Shown piece by piece: positions 1-9,018 of a DNA stretch of 64,000 nt; positions within the stretch are counted from its first letter, which is position 1, and every line of letters starts with the position of its first letter. The notes beneath the pieces are model-generated. The model had not been told where the DNA came from. It saw only the letters and a list, made by a program, of their open reading frames with translations, and did not search any database. The position numbers were made by a program, and so were the translations under genes. The DNA is from Pseudoxanthobacter soli DSM 19599 (lineage in GTDB: Bacteria; Pseudomonadota; Alphaproteobacteria; Rhizobiales; Segnochrobactraceae), in contig NZ_FRXO01000007.1 of NCBI RefSeq assembly GCF_900148505.1, forward strand, positions 1 to 64,000. Reading direction: 5' to 3'.

Positions 1-3000
1 CTCCTCGACAACGGGACCTTCGATATCTCCGCCACCACCGCCGGAGCGTCCGTCACCACCCTCTCCGGAACCGGCGCCGTGGCCCTCGGCAGCAAGACCC
101 TCACCCTGTCCTCTGCCTCCGGCCTCTTCTCCGGCGTCATCTCCGGATCTGGTGGCCTCACCGTCGCGGCCGGGACCGAGACGCTGTCCGGCGTCAACAC
201 CTATACCGGCGCCACCACCATCGCCGCCGGCGGGACCCTCGCCCTCTCCGGCCAGGGCTCGGTGGCAGCCTCGGCCTCGGTCGATGCGAACGGCATCTTC
301 AACATCGCCGCGGCCGATGCCGGCGTCACCATCACCTCGCTCGCGGGCCAGGGTAGCGTGGTCCTCGGCAGCAACACCCTGACCTTCGCGGCTGCAAACG
401 GAACCTTCTCCGGAACCATCTCGGGTTCCGGCGGCCTTGTCCTCAAGTCCGGTTCCGAGACGCTGACAGGCGCGAACACTTATACCGGCGGCACGTCTGT
501 CCTCGGAGGCACGCTTGGCATCGGAAACAGCAGCGCCGTCGGCACGGGGTCTGTGTCCCTCGCCAACGGCGGTGGCCTCGCCTTCACGGCTGCCAGCGTT
601 GATTTGAGCAACGCTATCTCCGTCGCGGGCACGAACACCTTGAATGTCTCGTCCGGCGCGACGGCCACACTCTCCGGAACGATCGGCGATGGCGCCACGA
701 GCGGCGGCCTGGTCAAGACCGGGGCCGGCACCCTTACTCTCACGGGCGCCAACACCTACACAGGCGGCACCACCATCTCCGAGGGGACGCTCGTCGGCAA
801 CACGACGAGCCTACATGGCTCGATCGCCGACAACGCGGCTCTCGTCTTCAACCAGACGGAGGACGGAACCTATGCCGACGCCATCTCCGGAACGGGGTCG
901 GTGACCAAGACCGGGGCCGGGACCCTCACTCTCACCGGTGCGAATACCTATACCGGTGGCACGACCATCTCTGCCGGTACCCTGGTTGGCGACACGATGA
1001 GCCTCAAGGGCGACATCGCCGACAACGCGGCTCTCGTCTTCAACCAGACGGAGGATGGAACCTATGCCGGAGCCCTCTCCGGGTCGGGGTCGGTGACCAA
1101 GACCGGTGCCGGAACACTGACCTTCACCGGTGCCAACACCTATACCGGCGGCACCACCATCTCTGCCGGAACCCTTGTCGGCAACACGGACAGCCTGCAT
1201 GGCGACATCACCAACGATGCCGCGCTGAAGTTTGTGCAGTTGGCTGATGGCACATTTGCCGGTGCCGTGACCGGATCGGGTTCGGTGACCAAGAGCGGGG
1301 TCGGAACGCTGACCCTCACCGGCGCCAACACCTATACCGGCGGCACCACTATCTCTGCCGGAACCTTGGTCGGCGACACGACAAGCCTGCAAGGTAATAT
1401 CACCAACGATGCGTCCCTCGTCTTCAATCAGACGAGCAACGGAATATTTGCTGGCATCGTGACCGGATCCGGGTCGGTGACCAAGGACGGTGCAGGCATA
1501 CTCACCATGACCGGCGCCAACAGCTATACTGGTGGAACGATCATCTCTGCAGGAACTCTGGTCGGCGATACGACGAACCTGCAGGGTGAGATCTCCAACA
1601 ATGCGTCCCTCGTCTTCAATCAGACAAGCGACGGCACGTTTGCTGGTGCCGTGACAGGGTCGGGATCAATGACCAAGACAGGGACCGGCACCCTCACTCT
1701 CACGGGAACCCTCTCCAACACCGGAACCACCACCGTCTCCGAGGGAACGCTGCAGATCGGCAACGGCGGCACCGCTGGGTGGGCATATGGCCCAATCGAG
1801 ATCGACAGTGCCCTCGTTTACGACCTCTCCGGGTTCTACGACCTGCCGACGTCGCTGTCCGGCTCCGGCTCCCTCACCATCACCGGGGGTGGCACCGCAA
1901 CCTATGGCGGATCCGCTGCCTATAACGGCCAAATCAATGTCGAGAACGCCAATCTCGTCCTGCAAAACGGGAGTTCCGCGAACTCCGCCTTCGTGGTCGG
2001 AAGCGGCGGTGTCCTCAGTGGGACCGCAACGATCGGCTCGCTCGTCATCGACAATGGCGGCACCGCCTCTCCCGGCTACTCACCCGGAACCCTCACCGTC
2101 GCCGGCAACGTCCGCTTCGCCTCCGGATCGGTCTATCTGGTTGACGTCTATGCGGATGGATCCCACGATCTGATTACCGCTGGCGGCACGGCAAATATCT
2201 CCGGTGGCACGGTCCAGGTCGTCGCTGAAGCCGGCTACGCTGCGTCGAAAGCCACCTACACCATCCTCACCGCCGACGGCGGCGTCAGCGGACGCTTCGA
2301 CGCCATTACGGCCAACTACGCCTATCTCACCCCGACCTTGTCCTACGACTCCAACAACATCTACCTCACGTTGCAGCGCAATGAGGTGAACTTCGCCGAC
2401 ATGACGTCCACCCCCAACGCGCACGCCGTGGCCAACGCGGCTCAATCCCTCGGTGATGGCAATGCGATCTACGATGCCCTTGTCAATCTGACCCCGGAAC
2501 AGGCTGATCCCGCATTCAACAGTCTCTCCGGCGAAGCCTACGCCTCGGCCAACACGGTCTTGCTGCAACAGTCGAGCTATCTGCGTGAAGCCGTCGGAAG
2601 TCGCGTGCGCCAAAGTCTGGATCCGTCAAAGGCGCCGTTCGGCCCATATGCCGCCACCCTCGCTCCCGGCTACGACGCAACCGTCTGGTCCCAGGCGTTC
2701 GGAGCCTGGGGCAGGAATGCGGGCGACGGTAATGCCGCCAGCGTTTCGAGTTCGATCGGAGGCTTCTTCAGCGGCATTGACGGCCTGCTCGCCGACAACA
2801 CGCGGGTCGGCCTCATCGCCGGATACAGCCGCTCCAACTTCAAATCCGATGGGCGCTCTTCTTCCGGCAGCGTCGACAATTACGATCTCGGCATCTATGC
2901 CGGTACGCGTTTCGACGCCTTCTCCCTGTTCGGTGGTGCGTCCTACACATGGCACGACATCTCCGTCGATCGTTCCGTGTCCTTCCCCGGGTTCGCCGGG

Positions 3001-3516
3001 GCAGCGAGTGCCGACTACAAGGCGGCAACCACGCAGTTGTTCGCTGAAGCCAGCTATCGCTTCGATCTCGGCAAGACCTTCGCTGGACAGGTCGTTCTCG
3101 AGCCGTTCGCGAACCTCGCGTTCGTCAAACTGGACACGCAACATATGACCGAGACGGGCTCGGCCGCCGCCCTCACCGGCGCTGGTCAATCCCAGAGCAC
3201 CCTCTACTCAACCTTCGGCGCGAGAGTCTCGTCGACCTACGAACTCGCCAGCGGAGCCGTCCTTGTGCCCTACGCCGCGCTCGGCTGGCAGCACGCCTTC
3301 GGCAACCATTCCACCGGCGCGAACCTCGCGTTCGCAAGCGGCGGGACACCCTTCACCGTCGAGGGCGTTCCCATCGCGAAGGACACCATCATCGTTTCCG
3401 CAGGGTTCGACTATCGCTTCAACGATGCAGTTTCCGCTACTCTCACCTACAATGGACAGTTTGCTTCTGGCGTAGTCGATAATTCCATCAAAGCTTCCAT
3501 AAATGTTAGATTCTAA
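1..3516 (+). CDS. Autotransporter (type Va), 3' part: passenger repeats and beta-barrel
   Basis: The frame is open from base 1, so the true start lies upstream; 1171 codons are visible and it ends in TAA. The passenger consists of autotransporter-associated beta-strand repeats (phrases such as GTLTLTGANTYTGGTTISAG), expected to form a surface beta-helix. Six phases of a 192-nt repeat lie at about 715-1720. A cap region with SPGYSPGTLTVAG (around 2070-2100) precedes a linker and a C-terminal barrel from about 2680 that begins near VWSQAFGAWGRNAGDGNA. The protein ends in ...KASINVRF; a terminal Phe is the usual BAM recognition signal. I see no cysteine. The role is probably adhesion or biofilm surface display, inferred from the family. 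The last 100 passenger residues resemble the end of the giant passenger at 52198-64000, so the two are paralogues. Confidence 0.93.
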   Translation, partial: LLDNGTFDISATTAGASVTTLSGTGAVALGSKTLTLSSASGLFSGVISGSGGLTVAAGTETLSGVNTYTGATTIAAGGTLALSGQGSVAASASVDANGIFNIAAADAGVTITSLAGQGSVVLGSNTLTFAAANGTFSGTISGSGGLVLKSGSETLTGANTYTGGTSVLGGTLGIGNSSAVGTGSVSLANGGGLAFTAASVDLSNAISVAGTNTLNVSSGATATLSGTIGDGATSGGLVKTGAGTLTLTGANTYTGGTTISEGTLVGNTTSLHGSIADNAALVFNQTEDGTYADAISGTGSVTKTGAGTLTLTGANTYTGGTTISAGTLVGDTMSLKGDIADNAALVFNQTEDGTYAGALSGSGSVTKTGAGTLTFTGANTYTGGTTISAGTLVGNTDSLHGDITNDAALKFVQLADGTFAGAVTGSGSVTKSGVGTLTLTGANTYTGGTTISAGTLVGDTTSLQGNITNDASLVFNQTSNGIFAGIVTGSGSVTKDGAGILTMTGANSYTGGTIISAGTLVGDTTNLQGEISNNASLVFNQTSDGTFAGAVTGSGSMTKTGTGTLTLTGTLSNTGTTTVSEGTLQIGNGGTAGWAYGPIEIDSALVYDLSGFYDLPTSLSGSGSLTITGGGTATYGGSAAYNGQINVENANLVLQNGSSANSAFVVGSGGVLSGTATIGSLVIDNGGTASPGYSPGTLTVAGNVRFASGSVYLVDVYADGSHDLITAGGTANISGGTVQVVAEAGYAASKATYTILTADGGVSGRFDAITANYAYLTPTLSYDSNNIYLTLQRNEVNFADMTSTPNAHAVANAAQSLGDGNAIYDALVNLTPEQADPAFNSLSGEAYASANTVLLQQSSYLREAVGSRVRQSLDPSKAPFGPYAATLAPGYDATVWSQAFGAWGRNAGDGNAASVSSSIGGFFSGIDGLLADNTRVGLIAGYSRSNFKSDGRSSSGSVDNYDLGIYAGTRFDAFSLFGGASYTWHDISVDRSVSFPGFAGAASADYKAATTQLFAEASYRFDLGKTFAGQVVLEPFANLAFVKLDTQHMTETGSAAALTGAGQSQSTLYSTFGARVSSTYELASGAVLVPYAALGWQHAFGNHSTGANLAFASGGTPFTVEGVPIAKDTIIVSAGFDYRFNDAVSATLTYNGQFASGVVDNSIKASINVRF
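715..1720 (+). repeat. 192-nt tandem repeat series inside the autotransporter passenger
   Basis: The phrase TKTGAGTLTLTGANTYTGGT begins in the same phase at about 715, 907, 1099, 1291, 1483 and 1675, an exact period of 192 nt (64 residues). Copies diverge mainly by substitutions and keep the frame. Each unit is one or two turns of the predicted beta-helix. Exact periodicity without indels suggests amplification by unequal recombination, and copy number may vary between strains. Confidence 0.9.
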
Positions 3517-3933
3517 GGAGTATGTTATCGTAATGAAACTGAGACCCTTCTTGCACTGGTTTAGAGCGCTTTCTGCCTGATCAGATTCAAGTAGGGATCC
3601 CAAATCACGGAGTGTCGACGTCGACGACGTCGTCAGCCTTCAGCTCCTCGGCATGGAGACGGCGTCGGTGACCGTCACCGTACGCGATCCAGAGGCCGGG
3701 GAGCGCCGCCGGGAAGAGCGGGAAGGTTCTTCGCAGCACGTGGAAGGCGGACCTCGTCGATGCTCTGACAGAGAGCTCGGCATCCACCCTGCTCAGGCCA
3801 GGATGCGGCTTGAGCCCGGGTCGCAGCTTGCCCTCGATAGCGATGCGGATCGACCTGGATCGCGATCGAGGTCGCCCGATCCGGGCCGTCCCCGCCATCA
3901 TTCTGCGGTGAGCGCATTGACGGGAGCCGCCTT
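3517..3933. other. Intergenic stretch without a recognisable gene
   Basis: This 417-nt stretch follows the autotransporter. It contains a truncated copy of the mosaic repeat described at 10143 and 31801 (bases 3564-3598). The remaining bases carry only overlapping GC-driven open frames on both strands that I do not recognise. No clear terminator with a T tract is seen after the barrel gene. Confidence 0.5.
3564..3598 (+). repeat. Truncated third copy of the AGAGC mosaic repeat
   Basis: The segment starts with AGAGCGCTTTC and continues with CTGATCAGATTCAA, matching the first 30-35 bases of the fuller copies at 10143 and 31801. The second palindrome and the GCTCT end are missing. As in the other copies, the left end is embedded in TAGAGCG. 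Confidence 0.5.
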
Positions 3934-4254
3934 ATGAAGACCAGATTGCCGGCCCTCGCCCTCGCCCTTGTCGCCGTTCCGCGGTGCGCCATGCCGTATG
4001 CCATCGCCGGCGACGATGTTCGGCCTGTCCAGCGCCTGGATGTCTCCGACGAGCAGGCGGCCTCCAAGGTCAGGCTGCCGGGTGAGTTCTCGACCGTCGC
4101 CCTCGACGCCTCATTGAGCTTCGCCGCCGGAACGCGGGTCAGCTACGGCATCGACGCGGTGGCCGCCATGCTCGACAGTTCCCTGCCGAACACGCCCGGA
4201 GCAAAGCCTTCGATCTCGATCACCGGCGCCTACGCCCGCGTTGCCATCCGGTGA
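3934..4254 (+). CDS. Small hypothetical exported protein (106 aa)
   Basis: I do not recognise this protein. The ATG has a GGGAG element about 8 nt upstream. The N-terminus looks like a signal peptide: MKTR, then a hydrophobic LPALALALVAVPRCAMPYAIA stretch, with possible cleavage before GDDVRPV. The remaining 80 residues have no motif known to me; the end, SISITGAYARVAIR, is beta-like. It is isolated between the autotransporter and poxB. It could be a spurious GC-rich frame or a degenerate outer-membrane remnant, so confidence is low. Confidence 0.35.
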   Translation: MKTRLPALALALVAVPRCAMPYAIAGDDVRPVQRLDVSDEQAASKVRLPGEFSTVALDASLSFAAGTRVSYGIDAVAAMLDSSLPNTPGAKPSISITGAYARVAIR

Positions 4255-4477
4255 CTGGGCGGCAACCCGCGCGCCCCGAGGTGCAGCGGATTTGGGCGGG
4301 AGCCGCGCCCCGCACAGCCCCGCCCACAGCATCCACCTGATCGCAGCTTTGATTTCCGGTTATGCCGTCATCCGAACGTATGACTGGCCGACCGTCAAGT
4401 CTGACTGCGCGCTCGCGTGTCTCCACCTAGGCTTTCGGGAGCTTCATCGCCTCGCAGAGCACTAGAAGGAGACAGCC

Positions 4478-6214
4478 ATGTCCTCACGGAACGTCGCAGA
4501 ACTCATCGTCGACACGCTCGATCAGGCCGGCGTCGAACGCATCTATGGCGTTGTCGGAGACAGTCTCAACGGCCTGACGGAAGCTCTGCGCAAGACCGGA
4601 AAGCTCCGGTGGGTTCATGTCAGGCATGAAGAAGTCGCCGCGTTCGCAGCCGCCGGCGAAGCGCAGATCACCGGCAATCTCGCGGTCTGCGCCGGCTCGT
4701 GCGGTCCGGGAAACCTGCACCTCATCAACGGCCTGTTCGACGCGCAGCGGAGCCGGACGCCGGTGCTCGCCATAGCGGCGCAGATCCCCTCCGCCGAGAT
4801 CGGTGGCGGCTATTTCCAGGAAACCCACCCGCAGACCCTGTTCCAGGAATGCAGCGTCTATTGCGAGCTTGTCTCCGATCCCCACCAGATGCCGTTCGTG
4901 CTGGAGAACGCCATCCGGGCCGCCGTCGGCCAGCGTGGCGTGGCGGTGGTGGTCGTGCCGGGCGATGTTGCGCTCAAGGCGGCGCCGGACCGCGGAATTT
5001 CCCCGCCCCGCGGCCTGCTGCCGCCAGCGCCCGTCTCGGTTCCGGCGGAGGGCGATCTCGATGCGCTCGCCGCCATGCTCAACGACGCCGAGCGTGTCAC
5101 GTTGTTCTGCGGCAGGGGGTGCGCCGGCGCCCATGCGCCGCTGATGGAACTCGCCGAAGCCCTCAAGAGCCCCATCGTCCATGCCCTCGGCGGCAAGGAG
5201 CATGTCGAGTACGACAATCCCTACGATGTCGGAATGACCGGCTTCATCGGCTTCTCGTCGGGCTACGAGGCCATGCACGCCTGCGACGTCCTGCTGATGC
5301 TGGGCACGGATTTTCCCTACAAGCAGTTCCTGCCCACCGGCGCCAAGATCGTGCAGGTCGATATCCGGCCGGCCAATCTCGGGCGGCGCTGCAAGCTCGA
5401 TCTCGGTATCGTCGGGGACGTTGGAGCGACCATCCGCGCCCTGCTCCCGCGCCTCGCGGTCAAGTCCGACCGCCTTCATCTCGACGACAGCATCACCCGC
5501 TATCACCACGCCAGAAAGGGGCTCGATGCCCTTGCCCAGGGCACGCCCGGCGCCAAGCCGATCCACCCGCAATATCTCGCCCGGCTGATCAGCGAGCGCG
5601 CGGCCATCGATGCCGCGTTCACGTTCGATGTCGGCACGCCGACCATCTGGGCGGCGCGCTATCTGGAGATGAACGGCAGGCGCCGCCTCGTCGGGTCGCT
5701 GGTGCACGGGTCGATGGCGAACGCCCTGCCCCAGGCGATCGGCATTCAGGCGGCGCAGCCCGGGCGCCAGGTCGTCTCGCTGTCCGGCGACGGCGGCTTC
5801 TCCATGCTGATGGGTGATCTGATCACGCTGACGCAGGAAAAGCTCCCGGTGAAGACGGTCATCTTCAACAACGGCGTTCTCGGCTTCGTGGCGCTGGAGA
5901 TGAAGGCCGCCGGCTTCGTGGAACTCGGAACCGACCTTCAGAACCCCGATTTCGCCGCGATGGCCCGGGCGATGGGAATCCTCGGCGTCAGGGTCGAGGA
6001 CCCAGGCGACCTGCCGGCCGGCCTGGACCGGGTCCTCACCCACGATGGCCCGGCGGTCCTCGATGTCGTCACGGCAACCCAGGAACTCTCGATGCCGCCG
6101 ACGATTGGTGCCGAACAGGCGAAGGGCTTCGGCCTGTGGATGCTGCGCGCCGTCCTGAGCGGGCATGGCACCGAGGTCATCGATCTGGCGAGCACCAACC
6201 TCGGGCGCCGCTGA
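4478..6214 (+). CDS. poxB: Pyruvate dehydrogenase (quinone) / pyruvate oxidase, PoxB-type
   Basis: This ThDP- and FAD-dependent peripheral membrane enzyme oxidises pyruvate to acetate and CO2 and reduces ubiquinone. Its 578 aa match the family length. The ThDP-activating glutamate is E51 ([10 protein letters not shown]). The FAD domain is central. The ThDP/Mg motif starts with GDGGFSML at residue 437 and ends about 28 residues later in FNN. The C-terminus ([17 protein letters not shown]...) matches the amphipathic lipid-binding tail that lets PoxB dock on the membrane when active. The start has AGAAGGAGA 8-10 nt upstream. It lies 65 nt before cydA on the same strand, so it is probably cotranscribed with the quinol oxidase that reoxidises its product. 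A generic acetolactate-synthase-like enzyme is the alternative, but the C-terminal tail favours PoxB. Confidence 0.93.
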   Translation: MSSRNVAELIVDTLDQAGVERIYGVVGDSLNGLTEALRKTGKLRWVHVRHEEVAAFAAAGEAQITGNLAVCAGSCGPGNLHLINGLFDAQRSRTPVLAIAAQIPSAEIGGGYFQETHPQTLFQECSVYCELVSDPHQMPFVLENAIRAAVGQRGVAVVVVPGDVALKAAPDRGISPPRGLLPPAPVSVPAEGDLDALAAMLNDAERVTLFCGRGCAGAHAPLMELAEALKSPIVHALGGKEHVEYDNPYDVGMTGFIGFSSGYEAMHACDVLLMLGTDFPYKQFLPTGAKIVQVDIRPANLGRRCKLDLGIVGDVGATIRALLPRLAVKSDRLHLDDSITRYHHARKGLDALAQGTPGAKPIHPQYLARLISERAAIDAAFTFDVGTPTIWAARYLEMNGRRRLVGSLVHGSMANALPQAIGIQAAQPGRQVVSLSGDGGFSMLMGDLITLTQEKLPVKTVIFNNGVLGFVALEMKAAGFVELGTDLQNPDFAAMARAMGILGVRVEDPGDLPAGLDRVLTHDGPAVLDVVTATQELSMPPTIGAEQAKGFGLWMLRAVLSGHGTEVIDLASTNLGRR

Positions 6215-6279
6215 GGCGCTCCGGTCCTCCCACCCGCTCTCGGTTCGTCCGACGGTTCCCCAGAAAGCGGAGCGCTTCC

Positions 6280-7692
6280 ATGGACATCACGCCGCTGTTG
6301 CTGTCGCGGATACAGTTCGCCTTCACCATTTCCTTCCACATCATCTTTCCGGCTTTCACCATCGGCCTCGCCGCGTGGCTGACCTTCCTTGAAGCGTGCA
6401 GCCTGATCACCGGCGAGCGCATCTATCGGCGGCTGTCGGAGTTCTGGCTGAAGATCTTCGCCGTCGCCTTCGGGCTCGGCGTGGTGTCCGGCATCGTCAT
6501 GGCGTTCCAGTTCGGAACCAACTGGAGCGAGCTTGCGCGCCGGACCGGCCCGATCCAGGGACCGCTGCTCGGATATGAGAGCTTCACGGCCTTTGCCCTC
6601 GAGGCCGCCTTCTTCGGCGTGCTGATGTTCGGCCGCGAACGCCTCCCCTCCTGGGCCTACATGCTGGCGTGTCTGATGGTCTCGCTCGGCACGAGCCTCT
6701 CGGCCTTCTGGATCATGGTCAACAACAGCTGGATGCAATACCCGACCGGCTTCAGCCTGCGGCCGGACGGTGTCTTCGCTCCGACCGACTGGACGGCGAT
6801 CATCTTCAACGAGGCCGTGTGGACCCGCTTCCCGCACATGATCCTGGCGGCCTATGTCACCTCCGCGTTCTGCGTCGCGGCAACCGGCGCCTGGTACGTG
6901 CTGCGCGGCAAGGCCGTGCAGGAGGGGCGCACGATGGTGGCGATGGGCCTGCGGCTCGCCGCCATTCTGGTCCCCGTCCAGCTCGTGTTCGGGCACCTCG
7001 TCGGCGACTTCGTTCATGATCGCCAGCCGGCCAAGTTCGCCGCCATCGAGGGCCGGTGGAACGACCAGCAGCCCGCGAGCGAAATCCTCGTCGCATGGCC
7101 CGATCCGAAGAACGAACGCAACCGCTTCGAAGTGGCGGTGCCCTATCTCGGCAGCGTCATCGGCTCGATGGATCTGACGTCGAAGGAACTCGGCATCAAG
7201 AGTTTCCCCGTTGAGGATCGTCCGCCGGTCGTCATTCCCTTCTTCTCGTTCCGCATCATGGTGGGTTGCGGACTGCTGATGCTGGCGATTGCCTGGTTCG
7301 GATCGTGGCTCAGCTTCAGCGACCGTCTCCTGCGCGCCCGCCTCTTTCTGACCGCGACGTCCCTGTCGTTTCCGCTCGGCTTCGTCGCGACGCTGATGGG
7401 CTGGTTTACGGCCGAGGTCGGGCGGCAGCCGTGGGTCGTCTACGGCCAGCTCCGAACCGCGGATGCGGTGACGCCTTTCCTGACCTCCCAGGAGGTCGCG
7501 ACCACCTTCGTGCTGATCGCGTCGGTCTATGCGCTGATCTTCGGGTTCGGCGTGCTCTACATCTACCGGTTGCTGCGTGCCGGCCCGATCCCCGCAGCGG
7601 AGATTTCCCTCTACGGCACCAATCCCAAGCGTCCCATGTCCCTGCCGGGCGGCAGCCCGGGCGTGGCAGGCGCCATCAGCACCGGAGATTGA
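6280..7692 (+). CDS. cydA: Cytochrome bd-type ubiquinol oxidase subunit I (CIO-like)
   Basis: Subunit I of the bd oxidase oxidises ubiquinol and reduces O2 to water without pumping protons. The protein from this ATG is 470 aa. H20 in ISFHIIFPAF corresponds to the proximal haem b595/d ligand, and the GRQPWVVYGQLRT motif lies at about 380. There are about nine membrane segments. The periplasmic Q-loop is short, as in cyanide-insensitive (CioA) oxidases. An in-frame extension to 6136 overlaps poxB and lacks membrane-protein character. The ATG at 6280 gives the usual MDITPLLLSRIQFAFT start, so I chose it. The stop is 2 nt before cydB, indicating tight coupling. Confidence 0.95.
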   Translation: MDITPLLLSRIQFAFTISFHIIFPAFTIGLAAWLTFLEACSLITGERIYRRLSEFWLKIFAVAFGLGVVSGIVMAFQFGTNWSELARRTGPIQGPLLGYESFTAFALEAAFFGVLMFGRERLPSWAYMLACLMVSLGTSLSAFWIMVNNSWMQYPTGFSLRPDGVFAPTDWTAIIFNEAVWTRFPHMILAAYVTSAFCVAATGAWYVLRGKAVQEGRTMVAMGLRLAAILVPVQLVFGHLVGDFVHDRQPAKFAAIEGRWNDQQPASEILVAWPDPKNERNRFEVAVPYLGSVIGSMDLTSKELGIKSFPVEDRPPVVIPFFSFRIMVGCGLLMLAIAWFGSWLSFSDRLLRARLFLTATSLSFPLGFVATLMGWFTAEVGRQPWVVYGQLRTADAVTPFLTSQEVATTFVLIASVYALIFGFGVLYIYRLLRAGPIPAAEISLYGTNPKRPMSLPGGSPGVAGAISTGD

Positions 7693-7694
7693 TC

Positions 7695-8678
7695 ATGGTC
7701 GAGTTCTGGACGTTCGTTCTCGGGCTTTCCGTCCTGCTCTATATCCTGCTCGACGGCTTCGATCTCGGCGTCGGCATGCTGTTTCCCTTCGCCCCGGGCG
7801 AAAGCGAGCGGCGCCGCATGCTCGCCTCCATCTCTCCCGTGTGGGATGGCAACGAGACCTGGCTCGTGGTCTCGGCCGCGACCCTGTTCGGCGCCTTTCC
7901 CACCGTTTTCTCGATCGTGCTGTCGGCGTTCTACCTGCCGCTTTTCCTGATGCTTGCCGGCCTGATCCTGAGGGGCGTTGCGTTCGAGTTCCGCTACAAG
8001 GCGACCTACAGCCGCCCGATCTGGGACGCCGGCTTTGTGGCGGGATCCTATATCGCGGCTTTCGTGCAGGGCGCGGCGGTGGGTGCCATCGTGCAGGGCC
8101 TGCCGGTCGAGAACGGCATCTTCACCGGCGGTCCGATGGGCTGGGCCAGCCCGTTCTCGCTGCTCTGCGGGTTGGGCCTTTGCATCGGATACGCGATGAT
8201 CGGCGCCTGCTGGATCGCCGGCAAGACCGAAGGCTCGCCCCGGGCATTCGCGTTCCGGGTGCTGCCGGGATTGATGGGGGCCCTTCTGGCCTTCCTCGTC
8301 ATCGTGTTCGTCTGGTCGGCGGTGATCCAGCTTCCCGTCCTCCACCGCTGGCTCGAACGCCCCCTGCTGCTGCTCTGCCCCCTGATCGGCTTCCTTGCGT
8401 TCGCAGGCCTGGTGCAGGCGGTCCGCCGCCGAAGCGACCGGTTCCTGTTCCTCGGGGCGATGACGATCTTCGCCTCTGCATTCGCGGCACTTGCCGGGTC
8501 TTTCCTGCCCTACATGCTGCCGTTCTCGCTGACGATCTGGGACGCCGCGTCGCCGCAAGCCTCGCTGGAATTCCTGTTCTGGGGCGCGGGGCTGTTCGTC
8601 CTGCCCCTGACGGTCGGCTACACGCTGGTCGTCTACTTCGTGTTTCGCGGAAAGACGCTCGACGAAGGCTATCACTGA
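7695..8678 (+). CDS. cydB: Cytochrome bd-type ubiquinol oxidase subunit II
   Basis: Subunit II of the bd/CIO oxidase, 327 aa with eight or so membrane helices. It shows the family's N-terminal LYILLDGFDLGVGML motif and the SPVWDGNETWLV motif at about 50. The start lies 2 nt after the cydA stop (TGATCATGG), so translation is probably coupled. No CydX-like small subunit or cydDC exporter is visible nearby; CIO oxidases often lack these neighbours. The end ...VVYFVFRGKTLDEGYH is normal. Confidence 0.95.
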   Translation: MVEFWTFVLGLSVLLYILLDGFDLGVGMLFPFAPGESERRRMLASISPVWDGNETWLVVSAATLFGAFPTVFSIVLSAFYLPLFLMLAGLILRGVAFEFRYKATYSRPIWDAGFVAGSYIAAFVQGAAVGAIVQGLPVENGIFTGGPMGWASPFSLLCGLGLCIGYAMIGACWIAGKTEGSPRAFAFRVLPGLMGALLAFLVIVFVWSAVIQLPVLHRWLERPLLLLCPLIGFLAFAGLVQAVRRRSDRFLFLGAMTIFASAFAALAGSFLPYMLPFSLTIWDAASPQASLEFLFWGAGLFVLPLTVGYTLVVYFVFRGKTLDEGYH

Positions 8679-9018
8679 GCTCCAAGGACGGGTCCGCCCG
8701 CGACCTTCCTGACGGCGCGAGAGGCCCCCCGCGCCGGCGCGTTCTCGCCCCGGGCGGGACGAGCGGACACGGCACCGACGGGTCGAGCCGCAGGCGGATA
8801 TCAGTCGCGCCTGCGGTTCTGGCTGTTCCCGTGGGGCGCCCGGTTCCCGGACCGGCCCGGCCGCGGACGCCCGGCCGGGAGGCGTGCCGCCGGGGACTGC
8901 CTTCACAAAGACAGTCTAAACTCACGTATAGCCCGGCGATCCCTCCATACAATTCTTTCGCACCAGATCAGCGTCTAGATTCGGCCTCGTAAGAAATGGC
9001 GGCAAGGAGTTCACAGCC
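8679..9018. other. Intergenic region between cydB and the exported hydrolase
   Basis: No gene is recognised in this 340-nt stretch. It is very GC-rich for the first 210 nt, with a perfect 8-bp GC stem (CCCGGCCG, 8856-8863, and CGGCCGGG, 8872-8879; loop of 8). It then becomes AT-richer at 8905-8965, where a promoter for the hydrolase gene would be expected. AAGGAG at 9004-9009 serves the next start codon. Confidence 0.5.
8856..8879 (+). terminator. GC hairpin after cydB, possible terminator
   Basis: A perfect 8-bp stem with an 8-nt loop lies downstream of poxB-cydAB. There is no T tract, so a strong intrinsic terminator is unlikely; it could act with Rho or protect a 3' end. Confidence 0.3.

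Noticed and set aside
3605-4067. Overlapping minus-strand frames between the first autotransporter and poxB as a possible broken transposase.
   Set aside because: No transposase motif or terminal inverted repeats are visible, and the translations are Arg/Pro/Ala-rich.
4341-4400. TTTGATTTCCGGTTATG upstream of poxB looked like an FNR box.
   Set aside because: The right half-site (ATCAA) is absent, unlike the perfect dyad upstream of kaiC.
4484-6166. Long minus-strand frame opposite poxB, and a similar one opposite the pentonate dehydratase (23162-24880).
   Set aside because: Both mirror highly conserved enzymes on the plus strand; they are codon-position shadows in GC-rich DNA.
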